64,000 nucleotides of DNA from Uliginosibacterium gangwonense DSM 18521 (lineage in GTDB: Bacteria > Pseudomonadota > Gammaproteobacteria > Burkholderiales > Rhodocyclaceae), in the NCBI RefSeq assembly GCF_000373965.1, contig NZ_KB892863.1, positions 215,991 through 279,990 of the forward strand, read 5' to 3'. The notes under the pieces are model-generated. The model was not told the DNA's origin and did not search any database. It worked only from the letters and a program-made list of their open reading frames with translations. Below are positions 34,161 through 43,445 of this stretch, piece after piece (the first letter of the stretch is position 1; each line of letters begins with the position of its first letter). Both the position numbers and the translations under genes were made by a program.

Positions 34161-34298
34161 TTAATCAGTGCTAATCGATTTGGCCGTATCAATTGGCAGC
34201 GCCACCAAAGAGTAGGTGATCGGTCCGTCCTGATCGCTCTCCGGTTCTTTGGGGTTTTGTCTATGGTGAAGGATTAACACTTAACGCAGTAATGACAT
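34161..34298 (-). pseudogene. Small gene interrupted by an in-frame stop
   Basis: From an ATG at 34298 preceded by GAGAGGAG, the frame reads MSLLR, then TAA, then continues in the same frame from a GTG at 34280: VLILHHRQNPKEPESDQDGP and on to ALPIDTAKSISTD and a stop at 34161. The sequence after the TAA looks protein-like. It ends 40 bp before the lipase-like gene. It could be a nonsense-broken small gene, a GTG-started 39-residue gene, or a leader peptide. No function is known. Confidence 0.35.
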
Positions 34299-35025
34299 GA
34301 AAGTCTCCTCTCAATTGGAGAGCAATGGGGGTTTCAGGGCGGCACAGAATGTGCCGACAGGAAAAACGCCTCATAGCAAGGTGCTTTTGCGTGGCTGTTG
34401 TTCGTACCCGGCCTGCCTTTTAACCCAGACCGTCTTGCCCAATTGGCCCGTGGTGGCGACTTCAACACTGCCGGGTGGCCCAAGAGTGTCACCCCAACAA
34501 CTGATCTCCGTATTTCTGTCAGCGGAAGGAGTCTTTGGGCCAGCCCACCAGGTTGCAGTACAGAGTGAGGCTCCACCTAAGCCTAGGTGTTTGCCAATCT
34601 TCGCCAGCAGGTCTCCCAGACTATCAATCTTCTTGCGATGCTGCACGGCAGCAAACAGGTCGGTCTTGATGGCGCTGCGCCGAGATAAGGCGGGTATCCT
34701 TTTTGTATGTTACTACAAAAGCATTTGGCCAGCTGCGCCTCGTGCCATTGAGGAACTTTTCGAGATCCCTATATGCCAATAAAAAATTTGACTTACTGTC
34801 AAAAGGTAATAAAAACGTGAAATTATTCACGATAAACCATAAAAAATATGTAAATGTGCATAAGGACTATTTTTTATACCTTCGAAAGACATCTGATTGA
34901 GTGGATCTGTACGTATGGCCACAGAATTATCGGCGCATAAGCGATATGCTACCAAGAGAGGGAGGTCCAAGTTATATATTTCCATCCAATAGAAATAGAT
35001 TGTGTTTGCTTACAGGGAAATTTAG
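34299..35025. other. 727-bp stretch without an intact gene
   Basis: It holds the transposase fragment at 34571-34694 and protein-like relics on the minus strand (for example VEVATTGQLGKTVWVKRQAG, ending at 34371). An AT-rich zone with poly-A and poly-T runs lies at 34770-34900. The last 100 bp should contain the promoter of the diguanylate cyclase gene. No RNA gene was recognised. Confidence 0.5.
34571..34694 (-). pseudogene. Fragment of an IS5-type transposase (N-terminal part)
   Basis: On the minus strand the frame reads SAIKTDLFAA, then HRKKIDSLGDLLAKIGKHLGLG. This resembles the N-terminus of IS5-group transposases (DLFAA...KIDxLGDPLxxIxxH) as I remember it. The start codon region and everything after about 40 residues are missing or unrecognisable. 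It marks past insertion or deletion beside the lipase-like gene. Confidence 0.45.
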
Positions 35026-35970
35026 ATGATTTACGATCCCGAAACCTTACAGATTGCTCCGCTTCATTTCTTTAAGGCTATTCTTGATGCGATAGAAGAC
35101 CAGGTTGCGGTGATTGATAGTAACGGCATTCTGCTGTACGTAAATGCTTCATGGGTTCAGTTTGGCAAAGCCAATGATATGTCTATAGATATAAACTGGA
35201 TTGGTCAGAACTATCTGAATTCCTGCAATACCGCCAAGCAAGATTGCATCAATCAAAGGGTCGCAAAAGTCATTAATCGTGTTTGCAAAGCACGGCCAGG
35301 TACTACAATTTCGCTGGAGTACCCCTGCCACAGATCTCCAAAGAAACGTTGGTATTGTGTGAAGGCTACACGAACATCTACGCAAGAAGGGGATTTCGTG
35401 GTGATCGTACATTCTGAAATCACTCAACGCAAACAGGCAGAATTGCGTGCAAAAAGGCAAGCCATTCATGACCCGCTAACTTCTCTATACAACCGTAGAG
35501 CCTTTGAAGATAGTTTGAAGATCGCTTGGCGCCAATGCAAGCGCGAAACTCAGCCCTTGAGTCTGTTGAGTATTGATATTGACCACTTTAAACAGCTCAA
35601 CGATACGCTTGGACATCCTGCGGGTGATGCCTGCCTGAAATCCGTTGCGGCGGTAATCCGGTGCTTTGCTCGGCGTCCTGAAGATCTCGCTGCCAGAGTA
35701 GGGGGCGAAGAGTTTGTTGTTTTGTTGCCGAAAACTCCGCTTGATGCCGCGAGGCATATGGCAGAGCGATTACGGAGAACGGTGGCTGGTTGCGACGTAT
35801 TGGGTGATGGCGGTCATACGTTAGTGACCGTCAGCATTGGTATCGCGAGCGTTGTACCGGAGCGTGATGCGAAAGTTGAAGCGCTGTTGTCTGCAGCCGA
35901 CGTGGCACTGTATTCGGCTAAACATTGCGGCCGTGACCGAGTTATGGTTGGGGTTGACTTGGCTGCTTGA
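35026..35970 (+). CDS. PAS-GGDEF diguanylate cyclase
   Basis: The 314-residue cytoplasmic protein has a PAS-like sensor domain (about 12-140: AILDAIEDQVAVIDSNGILLYVN) and a GGDEF domain (about 145-312). The active-site motif is GGEEF (226-230), and DPLTSLYNR and IDIDHFKQLND are conserved. RPED (217-220), five residues before GGEEF, is the RxxD product-inhibition site. It should make c-di-GMP from GTP under feedback control. With the LapG- and LapD-like genes just downstream it probably supplies the signal read by LapD. Confidence 0.93.
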   Translation: MIYDPETLQIAPLHFFKAILDAIEDQVAVIDSNGILLYVNASWVQFGKANDMSIDINWIGQNYLNSCNTAKQDCINQRVAKVINRVCKARPGTTISLEYPCHRSPKKRWYCVKATRTSTQEGDFVVIVHSEITQRKQAELRAKRQAIHDPLTSLYNRRAFEDSLKIAWRQCKRETQPLSLLSIDIDHFKQLNDTLGHPAGDACLKSVAAVIRCFARRPEDLAARVGGEEFVVLLPKTPLDAARHMAERLRRTVAGCDVLGDGGHTLVTVSIGIASVVPERDAKVEALLSAADVALYSAKHCGRDRVMVGVDLAA

Positions 35971-36016
35971 GGAGTGGCGGTCTGTCAATTTGGCAATATT
36001 TTTTGTGAGTGTTGGA

Positions 36017-36232
36017 ATGTCAAAAAATCACAGAAATATCGCGTCAAGTAATCTTACCTTCGATTTTGTTGCAACGCTCACTAGCGCTAAAGGGCAGGTT
36101 TTATTTGAATTTGAAAAATTTGATATACATCCTGTTCATCCCGCCGATAAATGGGCCGTGAGGGGGCAAGGGGAGTGCGACTGGAAACTGGTGTTATCGC
36201 CGCTAGATGCTTACCTCCCCACGTATAAATGA
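36017..36232 (+). CDS. Uncharacterised small protein (71 residues)
   Basis: I do not recognise this protein. It reads MSKNHRNIASSNLTFDFVATL..., has no signal peptide or membrane span, and alternates hydrophobic residues as a small beta-rich fold would (GQVLFEFEKFDIHPV, CDWKLVLSPLD). Its stop overlaps the LapG-like start by ATGA, so it is translated with that gene. The tight coupling suggests a partner or regulator of the c-di-GMP module. Confidence 0.55.
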   Translation: MSKNHRNIASSNLTFDFVATLTSAKGQVLFEFEKFDIHPVHPADKWAVRGQGECDWKLVLSPLDAYLPTYK

Positions 36233-36951
36233 TAACCCCCACAAAGTCCATACGATTTTTGTGTAGGAATGGCACTTTTTTGACATTTGCCCTTAGAAAA
36301 ATTTTACGCCTCAGCCAACTCGCCATGGTAATGGCAATTTTAGGCACGGCGCTGTCTTGGGGATCTGTAGATATAGACCGGATGCGTCAATATATCACTA
36401 CTCACTATGGCTACCAGGGCGTTCGCAATTATAAAGATTGGCGCGCTTTGCTAGTTGAACTCGAAATGTCATCGGAGTCGGACAAGCTGGTCAAGATCAA
36501 CGATTTCTTTAACCGTCGTATGGAATATGCAGAGGATATAGTGGTCTGGCGTCAAGATGACTATTGGGCGACCCCTTTGGAGTTTCTAGGGAAGGGGGCA
36601 GGAGATTGCGAAGATTACGTCATCGCCAAATACTTTAGCCTTATAGAAGTAGGAGTAGATAGGCGCAAATTGCGGTGGATTTATGTTATGGCCAGCATCG
36701 GCAACACACCTCCACAAGCACACATGGTACTGGGGTATTACTCAAGCCCGAATGCTGAACCGTACATTCTGGACATTCTTAATCCAAACATTCTTTTAGC
36801 CAGCCGCCGGCCAGATCTCGTTGCTGTTTTCAGTTTCAATAGTGATGGTATATGGAAAACGACAAGCATTGAAAAAACAGGCACCGTCAGCCAGCTCTCC
36901 AGATGGCAGGATCTTATGCGAAAGATGAAGGAGGAAGGTTATGAGCCGTAA
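36229..36951 (+). CDS. lapG: LapG-like periplasmic cysteine protease (transglutaminase-like, BTLCP)
   Basis: The 240-residue protein has an N-terminal signal/anchor (LAMVMAILGTALSWG) and the bacterial transglutaminase-like cysteine protease domain. The catalytic triad is visible: C127 in GDCEDY, H165 in QAHMVLGYY and D182 in ILDILN. In the Lap system LapG cuts large surface adhesins from the cell unless LapD holds it back. No adhesin gene is in the window. The LapD-like gene follows 55 bp downstream. Confidence 0.9.
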   Translation: MITPTKSIRFLCRNGTFLTFALRKILRLSQLAMVMAILGTALSWGSVDIDRMRQYITTHYGYQGVRNYKDWRALLVELEMSSESDKLVKINDFFNRRMEYAEDIVVWRQDDYWATPLEFLGKGAGDCEDYVIAKYFSLIEVGVDRRKLRWIYVMASIGNTPPQAHMVLGYYSSPNAEPYILDILNPNILLASRRPDLVAVFSFNSDGIWKTTSIEKTGTVSQLSRWQDLMRKMKEEGYEP

Positions 36952-37006
36952 ATATCCTATTACTATTACACGTATCAATAGAATTTTTCGATAAGGGGCA
37001 TGTGCT

Positions 37007-38947
37007 ATGTCACTGCTAGGCCGTTTATGGTTCAGTGTGTTTATGGCCATGCTCTTAGGCTTATTCGGGTGCTTTGGGGTCAGTGTATACACCGCGAGAA
37101 ATTATCTGACCCAGCAGCTATTAGCGCAGGCCAATGATGGTGCAGCCTCGCTCGCGTTGTCTATGTCGCAACAAAAAAAAAATCCAGCCATGCGGGAACT
37201 GCTGGTGACCGCGCTGTTCGATTCAGGGCATTTTGAATCCATTATTTACCGAGACGCCAATGGGGAAATCGAAGTTGAACGGCACACGACGGCTCCTGAC
37301 CCTTTGGCTCCTTTGTGGTTTGTACGCCTAATTCCTTTGGAGGCGCCTCCAGGAGAAGCACTGGTCTCAGATGGATGGACACAAATGGGCAAGGTTGAGG
37401 TGCGTGCCAGCGCGCGCTATGCCTACACTGAGTTGTGGAATGGAACCCTCCAGCTGGCAATGATGTTGGGGAGCATCGGCGTGATGTTATGCCTGATTGT
37501 GGCCTTGTTGATGCGGTGGGCAGCAAAGCCTTTACGAGCGATTGTCGGGCAGGCGGTGGCCATAGGCTTTCGTCGTTTCATGACTCTGCCAGAACCTCAG
37601 GTGCCAGAGTTGCGCCTGATTGGTCGGGCCATGAATACCATGGTTCGCCGCGTGCAAGCCATGTTCAATGAACAGGCGGCGAGAATCGAGCAATTGCGTA
37701 ATGAGAGCAACCGTGACAGCTTGACCCAACTCCCCAATAGAAATGTGTTCATTGGGGGGGTGAATTCAATCATGCATGATGAGCAGGCCGCGCCAGCGGG
37801 TATTGCAGCCGTTGTGCGCATACAGGATCTAGCTGGTATCAATCACCGGCTTGGCCGTGATCGTGCAGATCTGCTGATCAAAACAATCGCCAATCTCTTG
37901 AAGACCATCACTTTGCAATTTGATGACAGTGCAACGGTTGCGCGGTTGAACGGAGCTGATTTCGGATTGATATTACCCACACTCGATGCTGAACTAATCA
38001 AACAGCTGTGTACACAATTACTTAAAGGATTTGATGATCTATATCGACAGGACTATACCGACCGTGATCAGATTGCGGCCATCGGATGGACGGTGTACAA
38101 ACGTGGAGAAACTGCCACCGATATTATGCTCAGGATGGATGCTTGTCTGATGCAAGCCGAAGCCGCAACGCCTGCTGTAGCCGGTGATGCAGGTACACAC
38201 CCATATATTGCCGTACCGAGCGATGAGTGGCGTACCCGGTTCCAGCAGGCCTTGAAGCGGAAAAGCTTTCACCTTGCCTTTTTCCCGGTTCTCAGGATTG
38301 ACGGAAGCCTCATCCATCACGAGGCCATGCTCAGGATGGAAGATACCGGCAGTCAAGAGACGCATATTTTGACTGCAGGCCAATTCATGCCAGCAGCTAG
38401 CAGGCTAGAAATGACAGCAGAGGTGGATCTGCTCACTCTGGAATTGGCTGTTGACTATCTCCAGAATAAGCCTCAAGACGATATTGCCGTCAATATTTCT
38501 TCCCTCTCTTTGTCAAATCCCTATTTCTTACAAAGTATTCGTACTCAACTGCAGCGCGCTGGGGCACTTGCTCGACATTTGTGGATTGAATTGTCTGAAC
38601 GCACACTCCCTGAAGACGGGGATCTTAATAGACTTAATGAGTTTGCCCACCTGCTCAGTGAGGCAGGGTGCAAATTAGGTATTGAGCACTTTGGGCGCCA
38701 CTTTTCAGCCATGCCCCGTTTACATGCGATGAGCGTTGACTATTTAAAACTGGATGGTTCATTTGTTACCAATATAGAGCAACATGATGGCAACCAGCGT
38801 TTTGTCAAAGCTGTGATAGATGTTGCCAATAGCCTTGAAATCGAGGTAATCGCAGAGCGAGTCGCCAGTGAAGCTGAGTGGGCCAAGTTAGCCGCACTCG
38901 GAGTTTTTGGAGTAACTGGTCCAGCAGCGACCAAACGCTTTAACTGA
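37007..38947 (+). CDS. lapD: LapD-like c-di-GMP receptor with degenerate GGDEF-EAL domains
   Basis: The 646-residue inner-membrane protein has an N-terminal span, a periplasmic LapD/MoxY-type domain (about 30-140), a second span (about 150-170) and HAMP. A GGDEF domain with NGADF in place of GGDEF (about 245-390) and an EAL domain with HEAML in place of EAL (from about 415 to the end) complete it. Both enzymatic motifs are lost, as in LapD, which binds c-di-GMP and sequesters LapG. Together with the upstream cyclase this forms a signal-to-adhesion circuit. Confidence 0.92.
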   Translation: MSLLGRLWFSVFMAMLLGLFGCFGVSVYTARNYLTQQLLAQANDGAASLALSMSQQKKNPAMRELLVTALFDSGHFESIIYRDANGEIEVERHTTAPDPLAPLWFVRLIPLEAPPGEALVSDGWTQMGKVEVRASARYAYTELWNGTLQLAMMLGSIGVMLCLIVALLMRWAAKPLRAIVGQAVAIGFRRFMTLPEPQVPELRLIGRAMNTMVRRVQAMFNEQAARIEQLRNESNRDSLTQLPNRNVFIGGVNSIMHDEQAAPAGIAAVVRIQDLAGINHRLGRDRADLLIKTIANLLKTITLQFDDSATVARLNGADFGLILPTLDAELIKQLCTQLLKGFDDLYRQDYTDRDQIAAIGWTVYKRGETATDIMLRMDACLMQAEAATPAVAGDAGTHPYIAVPSDEWRTRFQQALKRKSFHLAFFPVLRIDGSLIHHEAMLRMEDTGSQETHILTAGQFMPAASRLEMTAEVDLLTLELAVDYLQNKPQDDIAVNISSLSLSNPYFLQSIRTQLQRAGALARHLWIELSERTLPEDGDLNRLNEFAHLLSEAGCKLGIEHFGRHFSAMPRLHAMSVDYLKLDGSFVTNIEQHDGNQRFVKAVIDVANSLEIEVIAERVASEAEWAKLAALGVFGVTGPAATKRFN

Positions 38948-39171
38948 ATAGTAGAAGTTATAAAAAGCCTAGTCTATTGAAAAATATGTACTATTTCAGA
39001 CTCGTATATATCGTTTTGATTATGCTATTGGTGCATTTGTTTAAAATATTTCATTTTGTTTTCTGCCTCTTTGTACAGCAAGTTTTTGATTTTTAGTGTG
39101 ATATTGTTCCTACATAATATTGTGTACTACCTTAATAATAAGAGCATTGCTTCTGACAGACTCAGAGTGGA

Positions 39172-40578
39172 ATGGACACAACCTCTCACGCATTTTCATG
39201 GGTACACCAGCATGACGATACACACTATCGTTTCCCGTTGATACGAGGGTTGGAGACGGTTTTGGGGCCATGTGTTGCTGTGCTGAGTCTGGCAATCTGC
39301 ATGAAATGGTATGGAGAGCCCTTCTCCAGACATTACGCAGTTCTTGGCGTTTTAACATTCCTTCTACTTTTTCCAGGCGTTATACACGTCTCGGAGAGCC
39401 ACTGGCGCATGCTGCTAAATACAATTGTGCGCTGGGCTACGCTATGCCTGACGCTGCAGTTGTTTGGATACGCTACCGGGTACGCGAGATTCTACGATGC
39501 CAATCTTGTTGTGTCATGGCAGCTCGTGACTTTGTTCGGCCTTGTGTTCGCCCAAGAAGCATTTCGCTATGTAATGCTGGCCGCAATGGAGCAACTACGC
39601 CGTACGGCTATAATTGTTGGAGCTAATGACACAGGAGCGGAATTGGCTCTAAGATTTAAAGCCGACAAATACGCCGGGATCAAGTTTCTGGGGTTTTTCG
39701 ATGACCGCACCCGTGATCGTCTGAGCACACAGATGGATAATCATCAATTGCTGGGAGCAACTGCGGAGTTGGCAAGCTATGTGAAGTCTCAATCAGTTGA
39801 TCACATCTATATCTCTTTACCAATGGCGTCTCAGCCGCGCATCCTTGCCTTGTTGAATAGCCTCAAAGATACGACTGCCTCGGTATTTTTCGTCCCAGAT
39901 ATGTTTGTAACAGATTTGATCCAAGGCCGCGTAGATCAGTATGGCGGAATGCCAGTAGTTGCAGTATGTGAAAGTCCATTCACAGGGCTCAACGGAATCA
40001 TCAAACAGATTGAGGATATTATTCTTTCCGTACTTATCCTGATCCTTATTTCACCGGTCTTGCTTGCTTGTGCACTGGCAGTGCGCATGTCGTCTCCAGG
40101 CCCGATCATCTTCAAGCAGTTACGATATGGACTGGACAGCAAAAAGATATTTGTTTACAAGTTTCGCTCAATGACCACACAAGACAACGGGGAAGTGGTC
40201 CAGCAAGCCAAGCGAAACGATGTGCGAATAACCCCCGTGGGTGCATTCCTACGCCGCACCTCCCTAGACGAGCTCCCTCAATTCATCAATGTACTACAGG
40301 GACGTATGAGCATCGTCGGTCCCAGACCTCATGCAGTGGCCCACAATGAGCAGTACCGCCAGTTGATCAAGGGCTATATGGTTCGGCACAAGGTACGCCC
40401 GGGAATTACCGGGCTTGCCCAGGTTGCTGGTGCGCGTGGCGAGACAGAGACCCTGGACAAGATGGAAAGAAGAATCCGGCTGGATCTGGAATACCTGCGT
40501 AACTGGTCGTTGATGCTGGACCTCAAGATCATCATTCGCACCATTTTAGTGGTTTTGAAAGATGATACTGCGTATTAG
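39172..40578 (+). CDS. wcaJ: Undecaprenyl-phosphate sugar-1-phosphate transferase (WcaJ/PssY-type), starts EPS repeat synthesis
   Basis: The 468-residue membrane protein transfers a sugar phosphate, probably glucose-1-phosphate, to undecaprenyl phosphate. It has N-terminal membrane spans and a CoA-binding-like domain (TAIIVGANDTGAELALRF). The C-terminal transferase domain carries FKQLRYGLDSKKIFVYKFRSM, RRTSLDELPQFINVLQGRMSIVGPRPHA and VRPGITGLAQV. Its length fits the full-size PHPT family. It opens the first polysaccharide cluster; an AT-rich 224-bp gap before it should hold the promoter. Confidence 0.93.
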   Translation: MDTTSHAFSWVHQHDDTHYRFPLIRGLETVLGPCVAVLSLAICMKWYGEPFSRHYAVLGVLTFLLLFPGVIHVSESHWRMLLNTIVRWATLCLTLQLFGYATGYARFYDANLVVSWQLVTLFGLVFAQEAFRYVMLAAMEQLRRTAIIVGANDTGAELALRFKADKYAGIKFLGFFDDRTRDRLSTQMDNHQLLGATAELASYVKSQSVDHIYISLPMASQPRILALLNSLKDTTASVFFVPDMFVTDLIQGRVDQYGGMPVVAVCESPFTGLNGIIKQIEDIILSVLILILISPVLLACALAVRMSSPGPIIFKQLRYGLDSKKIFVYKFRSMTTQDNGEVVQQAKRNDVRITPVGAFLRRTSLDELPQFINVLQGRMSIVGPRPHAVAHNEQYRQLIKGYMVRHKVRPGITGLAQVAGARGETETLDKMERRIRLDLEYLRNWSLMLDLKIIIRTILVVLKDDTAY

Positions 40579-40860
40579 TGGCGCATTCTTTTGCCCAAAT
40601 AGTGTACGCAATATCAAAACTATCAAGTAAGACAGATCTCTATAGCTTCTCTTGCCCATGAGATGATAGTCGGTGGATGTTTGCTTTTCTTGGGAAGGTT
40701 GATGCAAAGGAAATAGGTGTCAATCTGGGCAGGTCTCGATTTCACTGCTTTCCACCACGATATATTTGGGATGAAATCGTGAATTTGTGATCTATTCGAT
40801 AATTGAAATTAGTTATCTAGGTTCACAAGTGTCACGCACACATCCATTAGGAGGTTAGCG

Positions 40861-41037
40861 ATGAGTTTATTCATCCGTTGTGCGGTGGTATGCCTAGCAA
40901 GTTTAGGGGTCATTCTTTTAAGCACCGAAACACCAAAAATCCATCCCGGAATTGGCATTAAACCTGGTAACGAGCTTGCTCTATCAACTTCAGCCTTAAC
41001 GGTCAATGAACGAGATCGTGTTGTAGCAAGAAAGTGA
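40861..41037 (+). CDS. Small putative secreted or membrane peptide (58 residues)
   Basis: A frame preceded by TAGGAGG (7 bp before the ATG) encodes MSLFIRCAVVCLASLGVILL, a signal-like hydrophobic stretch, and then a short polar part ending VARK. No family is recognised. It lies alone in the 541-bp space between wcaJ and fcl; the rest of that space shows no gene or clear hairpin. The strong ribosome-binding site is the main support. Confidence 0.5.
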   Translation: MSLFIRCAVVCLASLGVILLSTETPKIHPGIGIKPGNELALSTSALTVNERDRVVARK

Positions 41038-41119
41038 GTCAAGCGCCATGTCAACCTGACATGCTCTTTGTAAAGTAGTTATTTCTGCGCATTTATGCAA
41101 CCTATAATAGGTGTAGCTT

Positions 41120-42202
41120 ATGCTTTCAAGTTCTCGTATCTTCGTAGCAGGCCACAAAGGGATGGTTGGTTCTGCCATTGTCCGACAACTGCTCACGCTC
41201 GGGATATCGCCTGAAAACATCATTACGAAGACCCATCATCAGCTTGACCTGACGGATCACCTGGCGATTCGTTACTTTTTCCAGCAAGAGGCCATTGACC
41301 AGATTTATCTGGCAGCAGCCAAAGTGGGGGGCATACACGCCAACAATACTTATCCGGCTGAATTCATTTACAGCAACCTAATGATCGAAACCGGGGTCAT
41401 CCATGAAGCTTGGCGTGCAGGGATCTGTAAGCTGCTATTCCTTGGATCTAGCTGCATTTACCCCAAGCAAGTACCTCAGCCAATGACGGAAGAAGCGCTG
41501 TTGACCGGGTTGCTTGAAGCAACCAATGAACCCTATGCGATTGCCAAAATCGCAGGAATCAAACTTTGCGAGAGCTATAACCGCCAATATGGCACAGACT
41601 ATCGTAGCGTTATGCCAACCAATCTCTATGGGCCAGGCGACAACTACCATCTAGCCAACAGTCACGTTTTGCCCGCCATGATCCGAAAATTCCATCTAGC
41701 CAAACTCGCAATGGAACAGGATCTACCCGGCATTATTGCCAATCAGCAGCGCTATGGTGAAATTCCGTCCGACATCAAATCCATGATCGGACTCAGTCCT
41801 ACCGAACCGATTACCCTGAGTAACCCCCTCAAGCCAACTGGAGTTGTGACCTTATGGGGAACAGGCACTCCGTATCGGGAATTTCTACATGTTGACGACA
41901 TGGCTGCCGCTAGCATCCATGTAATGAATCTCGACAAATCTATCTATGAAACACACACACGTCCGATGTTGAGTCATATTAACGTCGGCTATGGTTCCGA
42001 CCTCACCATTCGAGACATTGCTGAAAAAGTCGCACAGATTGTTGGATATACAGGACGCATCGAATTTGATGCCAACAAACCTGATGGAACCCCAAAAAAA
42101 CTCATGGACAGCTCCAGATTACAGAGCCTTGGCTGGCAAGCCCAGATCAATCTGGAAGCGGGACTCAAAGATACCTATCAATCCTATCTCTCAGCACATT
42201 GA
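41120..42202 (+). CDS. fcl: GDP-L-fucose synthase
   Basis: Converts GDP-4-keto-6-deoxymannose to GDP-L-fucose with NADPH (3,5-epimerase and 4-reductase). The 360-residue SDR protein has the dinucleotide motif [32 protein letters not shown], the catalytic YAIAK (Tyr and Lys) and the family segment [14 protein letters not shown]. Length is slightly above the usual 320 because of an insert around residues 200-235. It works with gmd just downstream. Confidence 0.95.
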   Translation: MLSSSRIFVAGHKGMVGSAIVRQLLTLGISPENIITKTHHQLDLTDHLAIRYFFQQEAIDQIYLAAAKVGGIHANNTYPAEFIYSNLMIETGVIHEAWRAGICKLLFLGSSCIYPKQVPQPMTEEALLTGLLEATNEPYAIAKIAGIKLCESYNRQYGTDYRSVMPTNLYGPGDNYHLANSHVLPAMIRKFHLAKLAMEQDLPGIIANQQRYGEIPSDIKSMIGLSPTEPITLSNPLKPTGVVTLWGTGTPYREFLHVDDMAAASIHVMNLDKSIYETHTRPMLSHINVGYGSDLTIRDIAEKVAQIVGYTGRIEFDANKPDGTPKKLMDSSRLQSLGWQAQINLEAGLKDTYQSYLSAH

Positions 42203-42289
42203 TGCCAGCTTGCAGCTGCTTCTATTAGTCTTGTCTCCAGTATTTGAGTGTTGGTACCGTCTGTAAAACCTGTGATAAAAGCTCTCGAC

Positions 42290-43408
42290 ATGAAAAAAGC
42301 ACTGATAACTGGTATTACCGGCCAAGATGGCTCTTACCTTGCTGAGTTCCTCCTAGAAAAAGGCTACGAAGTGCACGGCATCAAGCGCCGCGCCTCCCAA
42401 TTTAATACACAGCGAATCGATCATATCTATCAGGATCCTCATATCGAAAATGCTCGATTCAAACTTCATTACGGTGATTTGACAGACACAAGCAATCTTA
42501 CCCGAATTTTGCGCGAAGTTGTACCCGACGAGGTCTACAACCTCGGCGCCCAGTCCCATGTGGCAGTGAGCTTTGAATCACCTGAATATACCGCCGATGT
42601 AGATGCATTGGGAGCACTCAGACTATTAGAAGCGATCCGATTCCTGGGGCTTGAAAGAAAGACCCGCTTCTATCAAGCATCTACCTCTGAACTTTTCGGA
42701 CTTGTACAAGAAATCCCGCAAAAAGAAACGACTCCGTTCTATCCTCGTAGCCCTTACGCGGTTGCAAAGTTATATGCATATTGGATTACTGTAAACTACA
42801 GGGAAGCATATGGAATATATGCCTGTAACGGTATTCTTTTTAACCACGAATCTCCACGTCGGGGGGAAACCTTCGTCACCAGAAAAATTACTCGTGGCTT
42901 GGCTAATATCGCTCAAGGTTTGGAGAGTTGTTTGTACATGGGAAACATCGATTCGCTGCGTGACTGGGGCCACGCTAAAGACTATATTCGAATGCAGTGG
43001 CTTATGCTTCAACAAGAAAAAGCTGATGACTACGTTGTCGCAACTGGGCGCCAATACACCGTTCGTCAATTCATCGATTGGAGTGCCATGGAACTAGGTA
43101 TTCACCTTGCGTTTGAAGGCGAGGGAGAAAACGAAATTGCGCGGGTTTTACGTGTGGACGGGGCTAATGCATTTGCCGTCAAACCTGGCGATGTAATCGT
43201 ACGTATTGACCCACGTTATTTCCGTCCAGCCGAAGTACTCACTTTGCTTGGTGATCCAGAAAAAGCAAAGAATCGACTCGGTTGGGAACCTGAAATTAGC
43301 GTCAGGCAGATGTGCGCAGAAATGGTCAAAAATGACCTCAAGGAGGCAAAACAGTATGCCCTGCTAAAGGCACACGGTTACGACTTGCCAGTGTGTACGG
43401 AATATTGA
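42290..43408 (+). CDS. gmd: GDP-mannose 4,6-dehydratase
   Basis: Makes GDP-4-keto-6-deoxymannose from GDP-mannose, feeding Fcl. The 372-residue SDR protein has [31 protein letters not shown], the catalytic TSELFG (Thr, Ser and Glu) and SPYAVAK (Tyr and Lys), and [15 protein letters not shown]. The start at 42290 is chosen by alignment with the family N-terminus. GDP-mannose would come from the guanylyltransferase gene at the right edge of the window. Confidence 0.96.
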   Translation: MKKALITGITGQDGSYLAEFLLEKGYEVHGIKRRASQFNTQRIDHIYQDPHIENARFKLHYGDLTDTSNLTRILREVVPDEVYNLGAQSHVAVSFESPEYTADVDALGALRLLEAIRFLGLERKTRFYQASTSELFGLVQEIPQKETTPFYPRSPYAVAKLYAYWITVNYREAYGIYACNGILFNHESPRRGETFVTRKITRGLANIAQGLESCLYMGNIDSLRDWGHAKDYIRMQWLMLQQEKADDYVVATGRQYTVRQFIDWSAMELGIHLAFEGEGENEIARVLRVDGANAFAVKPGDVIVRIDPRYFRPAEVLTLLGDPEKAKNRLGWEPEISVRQMCAEMVKNDLKEAKQYALLKAHGYDLPVCTEY

Positions 43409-43445
43409 TGATTTTTTCTCAGGATCTATTTCATGAGGGATGCAC

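Noticed and set aside
34297..34782. 161-codon plus-strand open frame
   Set aside because: Composition is not protein-like, and the opposite strand carries transposase-like sequence across the same stretch.
38986..39096. 36-codon hydrophobic open frame (MYYFRLVYIVLIMLLVHLF)
   Set aside because: It lies in AT-rich DNA, has no ribosome-binding site and no conserved features; probably chance.
40579..40860. Possible RNA gene or riboswitch in the gap after wcaJ
   Set aside because: No tRNA-like cloverleaf, known riboswitch core or strong hairpin could be found by eye.
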